Positions 5,338-10,146 of a stretch of DNA of 46,189 nucleotides are shown here, piece by piece. The notes beneath the pieces were generated by a model, which was not told the origin of the DNA, searched no databases, and worked only from the letters and a program-made list of their open reading frames with translations. The stretch comes from Methanobrevibacter ruminantium (lineage in GTDB: Archaea; Methanobacteriota; Methanobacteria; Methanobacteriales; Methanobacteriaceae): NCBI GenBank assembly GCA_004553595.1, contig SFKZ01000015.1:1-46189 (forward strand). The letters run 5' to 3'. Within the stretch, counting starts at the first letter, position 1, and the number at the start of each line of letters is the position of its first letter. Position numbers and translations under genes: made by a program.

Positions 5338-5366
5338 TTGACAATATCAATTATATTTGATATAAT
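5338..5366 (+). promoter_or_regulatory. Early promoter of winged-helix gene 3
   Basis: TTGACA at 5338-5343, a 17-bp spacer and TATAAT at 5361-5366. The transcript starts with a perfect 9-bp hairpin GTAAATAAG (5373-5381)/CTTATTTAC (5389-5397). Confidence 0.85.
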
Positions 5367-5424
5367 AAATATGTAAATAAGAAAAGAACTTATTTACAAG
5401 TAGCAAAGAAAGGAAAGTGATATT

Positions 5425-5670
5425 ATGGCTACAAAAAAAGAATTATTTAATGTAAAGGGTGTTGAAATGACAGCACACGAAAAAATGGTTTTTGATAAGG
5501 TTGTTGAACTTGCAAGACCAGTAAGTTATAAGGAAATTGCAAAAGAGTGCAACATTAGTGAAAAAAGTGCTTGTGCTACACTTGCAAGATTAAATGCTAC
5601 AAAGGGAGTTTTGAAAAAAAACGAACCTATCAAAGTTACAACTTATGAAATCAACGAAGATACCGATTAA
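5425..5670 (+). CDS. Small winged helix-turn-helix protein, paralog 3
   Basis: An 81-aa member of the same family as 1494-1739 and 2684-2929, but the most diverged of the three: ELARPVSYKEIAKECNISEKSA replaces the matching region with one extra residue. The AHEK helix, the TLARL recognition helix and the wing KKNEPIKVTTYE are kept. Three diverged copies with equal lengths suggest different DNA targets or a heteromeric regulator. It has its own promoter, 5' hairpin and terminator. The ATG follows AAAGAAAGGAAAGTGATATT. Confidence 0.85.
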   Translation: MATKKELFNVKGVEMTAHEKMVFDKVVELARPVSYKEIAKECNISEKSACATLARLNATKGVLKKNEPIKVTTYEINEDTD

Positions 5671-5682
5671 GGTATCTTTTTT
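5658..5682 (+). terminator. Rho-independent terminator spanning the stop codon
   Basis: AGATACC (5658-5664) pairs with GGTATCT (5671-5677), then T6. The stop codon is in the loop. Confidence 0.8.
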
Positions 5683-5720
5683 GGTGCATAAAAAAAATTA
5701 AAAAAAATTGCAAAAAAGTA

Positions 5721-5749
5721 TTGACTTTATGCTTAAAGAGTGGTATACT
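5721..5749 (+). promoter_or_regulatory. Promoter of ncRNA-class unit F
   Basis: TTGACT at 5721-5726, a 17-bp spacer and TATACT at 5744-5749, followed by TATAATGGGGGAG. Confidence 0.8.
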
Positions 5750-5753
5750 TATA

Positions 5754-5806
5754 ATGGGGGAGAATAATAATATAAAAAAAAAACGATCTACTTTTAGATC
5801 ACAAAA
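5754..5806 (+). ncRNA. Candidate small RNA F, the minimal unit
   Basis: About 50 nt: ATGGGGGAGAATAATAATAT, then an A run, then a perfect hairpin GATCTA (5785-5790)/TAGATC (5795-5800), then an A-tract leading to the next promoter. No ORF and no 20-mer. It shows the smallest shared form: a G-rich 5' end with AATAATAAT and one GATC hairpin. Confidence 0.4.
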
Positions 5807-5832
5807 AAAATGAAAAAACTTTAAAAAAAGTA

Positions 5833-5861
5833 TTGACATTATACCATTTATTTGGTATAAT
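5833..5861 (+). promoter_or_regulatory. Early promoter of the 70-aa membrane protein gene
   Basis: TTGACA at 5833-5838, a 17-bp spacer and TATAAT at 5856-5861, then ATATATGTAAGATAAAG. Confidence 0.85.
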
Positions 5862-5894
5862 ATATATGTAAGATAAAGAAAGGAATGATTAAAA

Positions 5895-6107
5895 ATGAAA
5901 AAGAAAAGAGTGCTAAAAAGTTGGGTTAAGGAAACATTATTATTTATTGCTTGTGGTATTGCCTTATTTGGTTGTTTCAAGTTATTACAATTACAAGACC
6001 AACACGAATACAACAAAGCAATTGAAAGATGTGAAAGTGTTGAAAACCTAAACACACACTATACACAACAAGGCGACAAATACTACACTTGCAAGGTTGA
6101 AAAATAA
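5895..6107 (+). CDS. Small single-pass membrane protein, 70 aa
   Basis: A basic N-terminus (MKKKRVLKSWVKE) precedes one hydrophobic segment at about residues 14-31 (LLFIACGIALFGCFKLL), followed by a polar domain of about 38 residues with cysteines at 46 and 66. By the positive-inside rule the polar part would lie outside the membrane, where the cysteines could form a disulfide. A cysteine (C27) inside the hydrophobic segment leaves a lipoprotein reading possible, but there is no clear lipobox. The function is unknown. The ATG follows AAAGAAAGGAATGATTAAAA. Confidence 0.75.
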   Translation: MKKKRVLKSWVKETLLFIACGIALFGCFKLLQLQDQHEYNKAIERCESVENLNTHYTQQGDKYYTCKVEK

Positions 6108-6118
6108 CCTTGTAAGTG
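6086..6118 (+). other. Long stop-codon hairpin without a T run
   Basis: CACTTGCAAGGTT (6086-6098) pairs with AACCTTGTAAGTG (6106-6118), 12 of 13 bases, with the stop codon at the loop edge. An A run follows. It is probably an mRNA 3'-end protector or a weak terminator. Confidence 0.6.
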
Positions 6119-6153
6119 CTAGAAAAAAAACTTAAAAAAGTTTTAAAAAAGTG

Positions 6154-6182
6154 TTGACTTTATATCAATAGTATGATATACT
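6154..6182 (+). promoter_or_regulatory. Early promoter of the 6215 and 6519 genes
   Basis: TTGACT at 6154-6159, a 17-bp spacer and TATACT at 6177-6182, then ATATATGTAATCAAG. The gene at 6519 has no promoter of its own. Confidence 0.8.
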
Positions 6183-6214
6183 ATATATGTAATCAAGGAA
6201 AGGAAAGTGATAAA

Positions 6215-6484
6215 ATGATTACTAGAAACCATAAAAACATTATGAAGTATGCAAACATAATGACAAATATTCAAGATATTGCAAAAGCAACTAAACAAAC
6301 TGAAAGTCAAGTTGAAAGTGCAATAATCACACTTGCAAGAAAAGACTTAATGACAAAGTCAAAAGCAAAAGAACTTTTGAAAGATAAGAAGTCAATTAAG
6401 TTTATAGACTTGCCATTTGGAAGTAGACTTGCAAAACCACTTCCAGTATCAACTGAAAAAGTAAAGACTATTTATTGCAAATAG
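6215..6484 (+). CDS. Winged-helix-like protein, distant fourth paralog
   Basis: An 89-aa protein whose middle, NIQDIAKATKQTESQVESAI followed by ITLARKDLM, matches the helix-turn-helix of the three 81-aa paralogs (DYNQVATACNVSTKSAIATLARL) in spacing and hydrophobic pattern. The N-terminus and the C-terminal 40 residues differ. It is probably DNA-binding. The start at 6215 follows AAGGAAAGGAAAG. The upstream in-frame start at 6173 would lie inside the promoter. Its stop codon falls in a 13-bp hairpin, and the nucleotidase gene follows after 34 bases. Confidence 0.7.
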   Translation: MITRNHKNIMKYANIMTNIQDIAKATKQTESQVESAIITLARKDLMTKSKAKELLKDKKSIKFIDLPFGSRLAKPLPVSTEKVKTIYCK

Positions 6485-6491
6485 TCTTTAC
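6461..6491 (+). other. Perfect 13-bp hairpin over the stop codon
   Basis: GTAAAGACTATTT (6461-6473) pairs perfectly with AAATAGTCTTTAC (6479-6491) around the loop ATTGC. No T run follows, so read-through into the gene at 6519 is expected. The structure sits 11 bases before that gene's ribosome site. Confidence 0.65.
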
Positions 6492-6518
6492 AAAAAAAAT
6501 TGAAAGGAATTGATTAAA

Positions 6519-7006
6519 ATGAGAAAAGCCGATAACCTACCTATTAAGTGGGTGTTAGATATGGACGACACACTAGCACACTTTCACGAACAAAAAAACG
6601 CACTTGAAAGATTTGCTACTGAAAAAAACTTCTTTAATATTTTGAAACCTAGTAAAATGACAAAGTTTATCAAACAACTTTTGACACAAAAGATATTTTT
6701 ATTGTTAGTGCTTCACCTAATAAACAAGCCGACAAAGACAAACTACAATGGATTGAAAGACACTTGCCTGAAATACCAAAAGAAAACATTATGTTTACAA
6801 GACTTGGAGAAAATAAAGCCGAATTGTTTATAAATAAATACCACTTATCAAAAGAGGACTTTAAGTATTTTATGTTAATTGATGACTACACAAAAAACCT
6901 TATTGAGTGGAAAAACTTTGGTGGAATTGCTAAAAAGTACATCAATGAATACAACAACACAACAAAGAACTATCTTAAGTACAACATCAGTACAATAGTA
7001 TTATAA
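6519..7006 (+). pseudogene. HAD-family 5'-nucleotidase split by a frameshift
   Basis: Two reading frames together give one protein of about 162 aa of the deoxyribonucleotidase-like HAD class, which removes phosphate from nucleotides. The first frame holds motif I LDMDDTLAHF. The second frame holds motif II (IFIVSASP), a lysine region and motif IV (LIDDYTKNLIEW). The frames join at the T4 run 6679-6682, where one more T would restore QLFDTKDIFIVSAS. No canonical slippery heptamer is in phase, so this is either a true one-base deletion or a sequencing error in a homopolymer. The start ATG follows GAAAGGAAT. Confidence 0.75.
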
Positions 7007-7016
7007 ATGATAAATC

Positions 7017-7042
7017 AAAAGACTAATAACAAAGTCTTTTTT
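7017..7042 (+). terminator. Rho-independent terminator of the early region
   Basis: AAAAGACT (7017-7024) pairs with AGTCTTTT (7033-7040), followed by more T. It closes the 6215-7006 unit. Confidence 0.8.
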
Positions 7043-7058
7043 ATTATAATAACTATAA

Positions 7059-7132
7059 CACAAACAACACAAACACAAACACAAAGTCAAACACAAACAA
7101 CACAAAGTCAAAGACAAAGTCAAATCAAAACA
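7059..7132. other. AC-only low-complexity tract
   Basis: About 74 bases are almost purely A and C on this strand, built from ACAAA, CACAAAC and CACAAAGTCAA words. A C-containing, G-poor, unstructured transcript would suit a Rho loading site. As DNA it could be an easily unwound or primase-loading segment. There is no ORF. Confidence 0.5.
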
Positions 7133-7285
7133 CTTAAACACTATCAGTGCCACTTAGTATAGCACGATACGAACGAAACGGAACAAAAAGACCAATTATA
7201 TTATAAAGATAAAACACGCCTAAAAATGCCCTTAAAATGCGTCTAGTGGTGTATTAAAAAAAATAGGGTTGAATCGATAGGAAAT

Positions 7286-7320
7286 AAAAAAAGACTTTTA
7301 GAAATTAAAAAGTCTTTTGC
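7286..7320 (-). terminator. Terminator of the minus-strand island
   Basis: AAAAGACTTTT (7289-7299) and AAAAGTCTTTT (7308-7318) pair. Read on the minus strand the stem is followed by T7, which fits termination of transcripts coming from 7564. It could also work in the other direction. Confidence 0.65.
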
Positions 7321-7361
7321 TACAAACTTTTGTTTGCTATTCCTTGCAAGTTGCCAAATAC

Positions 7362-7375
7362 CGAACAAGTGTTTG
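7362..7375. promoter_or_regulatory. LexA/DinR-like box 3
   Basis: CGAACAAGTGTTTG fits CGAACRNRYGTTYG. No promoter is seen directly beside it. Confidence 0.45.
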
Positions 7376-7418
7376 AGTCTTAGCATTCCAACCCCGAGAG
7401 TGCCAACATAAACACGAA

Positions 7419-7432
7419 CGAACAAGCGTTCG
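7419..7432. promoter_or_regulatory. LexA/DinR-like box 4
   Basis: CGAACAAGCGTTCG, a perfect consensus match, lies 43 bp from box 3. A second CGAAC at 7415 gives an overlapping 6-bp inverted repeat. Confidence 0.5.
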
Positions 7433-7458
7433 GCTGAAGGGGGGATATGTTTAGTAAT

Positions 7459-7478
7459 GATACGCCTGGGTGCGTTGT
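7459..7478 (+). repeat. 20-mer element, copy 7
   Basis: GATACGCCTGGGTGCGTTGT. The only copy not followed by a promoter at about 40-50 bp. Confidence 0.75.
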
Positions 7479-7493
7479 TATGGGTGCATGCGT

Positions 7494-7559
7494 CCTATAC
7501 TAAATCACTTAGCCAATTTTTCATTGTTCTTATTAACTATTGCACCTATACGAAATCAC
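7494..7559. repeat. 15-bp direct repeat with one mismatch
   Basis: CCTATACTAAATCAC (7494-7508) and CCTATACGAAATCAC (7545-7559), 36 bases apart. They lie just 3' of the minus-strand operon. This could be a protein-binding pair or a trace of duplication. Confidence 0.6.
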
Positions 7560-7563
7560 ATAT

Positions 7564-7962
7564 TTAATTTTCTGTATCTACCAATCCGTAATCTTTTAAT
7601 ATCTTTACTAATTCCTGTCCAATTGCACGTTGCATTGGCTCAGGACTACTTTTTAATTCATTTGCTTTATGCACCATTTCATCAATTTTATCTTTTTGCA
7701 TAAAATATCTACCATAGTCACCAGTCATATCATTAAGTGGTGCGATTGGAATTCTTTTTTCTTTTGAAACAAGAAAAAGTGCTCTGTCGTCAGCCTCTAA
7801 AGTTAGCTTTTCATTTGGCTCGATTGAAAAATCCTCAACTCTGCCGCCAATAGTCTCTATCTTAACACTAACATTAACTTTGTAACTAGTAGTGGTAAAA
7901 TCCATTGCTTGCCAATTATGAGTGTCGAAGTTTACATAAGTTGTATTAAATCCATTATTCAT
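7564..7962 (-). CDS. Hypothetical protein, 132 aa, last gene of the minus-strand island
   Basis: Not recognised. The N-terminal half is strand-rich (SYKVNVSVKIETIGGRVEDFSI, ADDRALFLVSKEKRIPI) and the C-terminal half helical (KIDEMVHKANELKSS, QRAIGQELVKILKDYG). No signal peptide or membrane segment. Its ATG overlaps the stop codon of the upstream gene (7955-8641), so translation is coupled. Codons are less AT-rich than in the early + strand genes. The order behind 8634-8978 and 7955-8641 suggests the three products work together. Confidence 0.8.
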   Translation of the reverse strand: MNNGFNTTYVNFDTHNWQAMDFTTTSYKVNVSVKIETIGGRVEDFSIEPNEKLTLEADDRALFLVSKEKRIPIAPLNDMTGDYGRYFMQKDKIDEMVHKANELKSSPEPMQRAIGQELVKILKDYGLVDTEN

Positions 7963-8641
7963 TTAAGTCCTCCTCAAAAAATTTTTTTAGCCTTTCTTGG
8001 CACATACGCTCGATTGGGTCGCTTGTTTCCTTTGTAATAAAATTAAAAAGTTTTCGGCAAAAGTCATTACCGTAAAGCCCAAGCATTTGCGTTGGTGTTG
8101 CAATTACACGTTTGTGCCAACCCCCAGAATATTTTTCTATATACTCAATTCCATCTGGCGTAATTCTAAGCTCGCCCGAATTTTGTATTACATAGTCGTT
8201 AAGGTTATTTGTCACATAAATGTGGTGTTCATCTTTTAGGTCGCATGCGGCAATAGATTTTCTTGGCACAACCTTAATTACAGGACTTAAGCTAAATATC
8301 ATAAGGGCATTGCTGTTTTGGACAGTGTCAATTGCGCCCGTACAATGACGTACTACGAAACCATTATAGGTGCGCATTATAAGGCCCCCTATCTTATAAA
8401 CATCATTCATACATCTGGCTAAACGACATTCGTCTTTATTATAGCAAAAAACAGGAATAGCACGCCATGGATTTTCATTAGTGATAAACAAAAAGTTATC
8501 GGCATCTAAAGTACTAAAAGCAGAGTGATAGTAAGGAAATCCTTCACGATAGAATCTTTCTATGTCTTCTGGCGTTGATACGTCTGCCCATTCTTGTAAT
8601 TCTATTAGGGCGTTGCGGATTTGATAGTCCAAACTAATCAC
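7955..8641 (-). CDS. Hypothetical protein, 228 aa
   Basis: Not recognised. It is a mixed alpha/beta soluble protein with an N-terminal helix (YQIRNALIELQEWADV), a central part rich in strands and Cys (CYNKDECRLARCMND, RHCTGAID) and a charged helical C-terminus. The start is a GTG at 8641 that overlaps the stop of the preceding gene, with GGAAAG upstream on the minus strand. It overlaps the next gene by 8 bp. The tight overlaps on both sides show one operon. No catalytic motif could be assigned. Confidence 0.75.
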   Translation of the reverse strand: MISLDYQIRNALIELQEWADVSTPEDIERFYREGFPYYHSAFSTLDADNFLFITNENPWRAIPVFCYNKDECRLARCMNDVYKIGGLIMRTYNGFVVRHCTGAIDTVQNSNALMIFSLSPVIKVVPRKSIAACDLKDEHHIYVTNNLNDYVIQNSGELRITPDGIEYIEKYSGGWHKRVIATPTQMLGLYGNDFCRKLFNFITKETSDPIERMCQERLKKFFEEDLNE

Positions 8642-8978
8642 CTTGCTTTCCGGCTGCCATTGTGCGGATTTTGTCTAATCCCCACATGTGCTTCATAAAC
8701 TCAATAATACACCAATTAACCTCGGTAATTTGGGCATCGGGTTTGTCTTTTTTATAATTAGCCCATATGTTGCACAAGCCCAAACTATATACAAGCAAAT
8801 CATAGAGTGTTTCTGTGTCATTTGAGTAAACATATGTGTTTTGATCAAATGCCTTACATTTTTCGGCAAGGTCAAACACTTCATTGACCGTAAGCTCGGG
8901 TTTGTCTGTATCTATTTTACCGATTAGGTCTTGCATAAGGGCATCTAATTCTATTTTAAGAGTTTCTCTTACTTTCAT
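8634..8978 (-). CDS. Hypothetical protein, 114 aa
   Basis: Not recognised. It is all-helical in appearance (LKIELDALMQDLIGKID, NEVFDLAEKCKAFDQN, ETLYDLLVYSLGLCNIWANY) with no membrane segment. The ATG is preceded by a strong AAGGAGGTTTATGTT ribosome site on the minus strand, better than the early + strand sites. The stop TAG overlaps the GTG start of the next gene. It may be a small adaptor protein. The function is unknown. Confidence 0.8.
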   Translation of the reverse strand: MKVRETLKIELDALMQDLIGKIDTDKPELTVNEVFDLAEKCKAFDQNTYVYSNDTETLYDLLVYSLGLCNIWANYKKDKPDAQITEVNWCIIEFMKHMWGLDKIRTMAAGKQGD

Positions 8979-9022
8979 AACATAAACCTCCTTAGCTTTT
9001 TAAGAAAAAAACCTGCAAATTT

Positions 9023-9256
9023 TTATTCTTCTGCAGGCTTTTCTACTTTGGCATTTTTAGAGTCGAATTCGGCTTTAAAAACGGGATCTAATAAGCAAAG
9101 TAAATTTGCATAAGAATTAGCATAGCCGCTTTCAAATCCATTTTGGAAATTATCATAAGGACTAGCTTCCACATCTTCCTTTGTAAATAAGTCATTATCA
9201 CTAATGTTTTCACGAAGATAATTTGCTAAGTCTTTTAAGTTTTCTATTTTTTCCAT
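9023..9256 (-). CDS. Hypothetical acidic protein, 77 aa
   Basis: First gene after the structured leader of the minus-strand island. The protein is short and acidic (LRENISDNDLFTKEDVEASPYDNFQ, then FESGYANSYANLL), ends KVEKPAEE, and has no membrane segment. The ATG follows GGGAGTGGAGAA on the minus strand. A hairpin at 9270-9285 touches this ribosome site and could control access to it. An acidic product fits a DNA-mimic or inhibitor only loosely. The family is unknown. Confidence 0.75.
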   Translation of the reverse strand: MEKIENLKDLANYLRENISDNDLFTKEDVEASPYDNFQNGFESGYANSYANLLCLLDPVFKAEFDSKNAKVEKPAEE

Positions 9257-9516
9257 TTCTCCACTCCCTGTTAGTTAAGACTAACACCAATTATTGCATA
9301 TCTATATCCTAAACAGGAAAAAACCTGTATAGTTCAATTAAGTGCTCATTGCGTGGCTAAGCACAATGAGCGTAAGAAAGGGGTGAATACCGTTGCATTA
9401 AACAACGATAAATGGTTTACCATCATTGCGACTTTTTGTGTAATTGTTAATCGCACGGACGGGACAAGCCGTCAAGTTAATATTTTTAAATTAACATTTT
9501 TTCTTTTTTCATTTTC
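9257..9516 (-). promoter_or_regulatory. Structured leader RNA of the minus-strand island
   Basis: About 240-260 nt between the promoter at 9524 and the gene at 9256, with a chain of stems: TGTTAAT (9445-9451)/ATTAACA (9490-9496) enclosing GACGG/CCGTC (9458-9473), GCTCATTG (9344-9351)/CAATGAGC (9364-9371), ACAGG/CCTGT near 9313-9328, and GTTAG/CTAAC (9270-9285) next to the ribosome site. It matches no riboswitch I recognise. A + strand frame (9353-9547, GTG start, no ribosome site) also crosses it and looks partly protein-like, so a decayed gene is the alternative. Confidence 0.45.
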
Positions 9517-9523
9517 TAAATAT

Positions 9524-9553
9524 ATTATAAACGAAAATGATATATAAATTCAA
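9524..9553 (-). promoter_or_regulatory. Minus-strand promoter 1 of the island
   Basis: On the minus strand: TTGAAT (9553-9548), an 18-bp spacer, TATAAT (9529-9524). Confidence 0.65.
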
Positions 9554-9618
9554 GTCTTTTTAAAGAATTTTTGTAAAAAAGTTTTTTTAATTTTTCTCTT
9601 TTTCTTTTTTACAATTAT

Positions 9619-9648
9619 ATTATAAAATATATTTCTATAATAAATCAA
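9619..9648 (-). promoter_or_regulatory. Minus-strand promoter 2 of the island
   Basis: On the minus strand: TTGATT (9648-9643), an 18-bp spacer, TATAAT (9624-9619). It lies just after the gene at 9664-9825 and feeds the same leader. Confidence 0.6.
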
Positions 9649-9663
9649 GTCTTTTTGTAAAAT

Positions 9664-9825
9664 TTATCTAGATCTTTTATTATATGAAAAATATTGATAA
9701 GAAATTAAGCTTTTTTCTATTTCTAATAATTGTTTGCCCATTTCATCTAGTGTTTTATCATCAGATGTGGCAATTTCCATTATAATTTTATGTAGCCACT
9801 TTAGTATTTTCTTTTTTACAATCAT
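9664..9825 (-). CDS. Small protein, 53 aa, paralog of the 49-aa early protein
   Basis: MIVKKKILKWLHKIIMEI leads into ATSDDKTLDEMGKQLLEIEK. It aligns with no gap to the + strand protein at 1152-1301 over about 40 residues (K.K.I.K.LH, LD..G..L.EIEK.LI..Q). It is likely to be two amphipathic helices. The ATG follows GAAAGGAGTAATTCTC on the minus strand, and the promoter TTTACA-18-TATAAT lies upstream, the same design as the + strand early units. Function unknown. Conservation of two copies in opposite early blocks argues that the protein is made and useful. Confidence 0.75.
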   Translation of the reverse strand: MIVKKKILKWLHKIIMEIATSDDKTLDEMGKQLLEIEKSLISYQYFSYNKRSR

Positions 9826-9859
9826 GAGAATTACTCCTTTCTTTTCTTTTTACATTTAT

Positions 9860-9889
9860 ATTATATCATTCATTAGACAGTTTTGTAAA
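9860..9889 (-). promoter_or_regulatory. Minus-strand promoter of the 53-aa gene
   Basis: On the minus strand: TTTACA (9889-9884), an 18-bp spacer, TATAAT (9865-9860), then ATAAATGTAAAAAG. Confidence 0.7.
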
Positions 9890-9971
9890 TAATTTTTATT
9901 CATTTAATGTAAGAAAAAGAAAAAGAAGCAAAAAGAAAAAGAATATATTTTTATTATATTATATATATAGA

Positions 9972-10009
9972 GAATAATACTCGCTTCGCAAGCTACGCTC
10001 GTATTATTC
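9972..10009. repeat. Cruciform-forming inverted repeat between divergent blocks
   Basis: GAATAATAC (9972-9980) and GTATTATTC (10001-10009) form a perfect outer stem, with GCTT/AAGC as an inner stem in the 20-base interval. It lies in an A/T desert between the minus-strand island and the late operon. Possible roles are a bidirectional terminator (no clear T runs), an operator or an origin element. Confidence 0.65.
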
Positions 10010-10094
10010 ATTGTATATAATTATAATATTGCACTTTTATTTTGTAAAGTTTTTTGATTTTGAAATAAACTAGAAATGAAATTACACAAAACTC

Positions 10095-10123
10095 TTTACA
10101 GAAATCTTATAGAGTGTTAATAT
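10095..10123 (+). promoter_or_regulatory. Putative promoter of the late operon
   Basis: TTTACA (10095-10100), a 17-bp spacer, TAATAT (10118-10123), then a leader of about 20 nt with AGAGGGAGGG. The -10 box is weaker than in the early promoters, so it may need an activator. Confidence 0.55.
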
Positions 10124-10146
10124 ATAAGTAAGAGGGAGGGATTGGC

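Larger units (their letters stand above)
7133..7563. other. Non-coding stretch between early and minus-strand genes
   Basis: No supported gene. It holds a bidirectional terminator-like hairpin (7286-7320), two LexA-like boxes (7362, 7419), a 20-mer (7459) and a 15-bp direct repeat (7494, 7545). The minus-strand frame at 7243-7425 crosses the hairpin and both boxes and has no ribosome site. Confidence 0.6.

Noticed and set aside
5651..6055. Minus-strand 134-codon reading frame rich in Phe and Leu
   Set aside because: It is antisense to the promoter at 5833 and the gene at 5895. Phe/Leu richness is the expected mirror of Lys/Glu-rich codons.
6679..6682. Programmed -1 frameshift in the nucleotidase gene
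   Set aside because: The T4 run is not in a heptamer of the form X XXY YYZ in the reading frame, and no strong pseudoknot was seen just after it.
1765..7432. CRISPR array reading of the repeated elements
   Set aside because: The 20-mers are irregularly spaced from about 50 bp to several kb, with promoters and genes between them. There is no spacer-repeat periodicity and no cas gene.
9353..9547. Plus-strand 64-codon reading frame with GTG start
   Set aside because: It has no ribosome site, crosses the stems of the minus-strand leader and runs into the minus promoter. Its first 40 residues look partly protein-like, so a gene remnant is not excluded.
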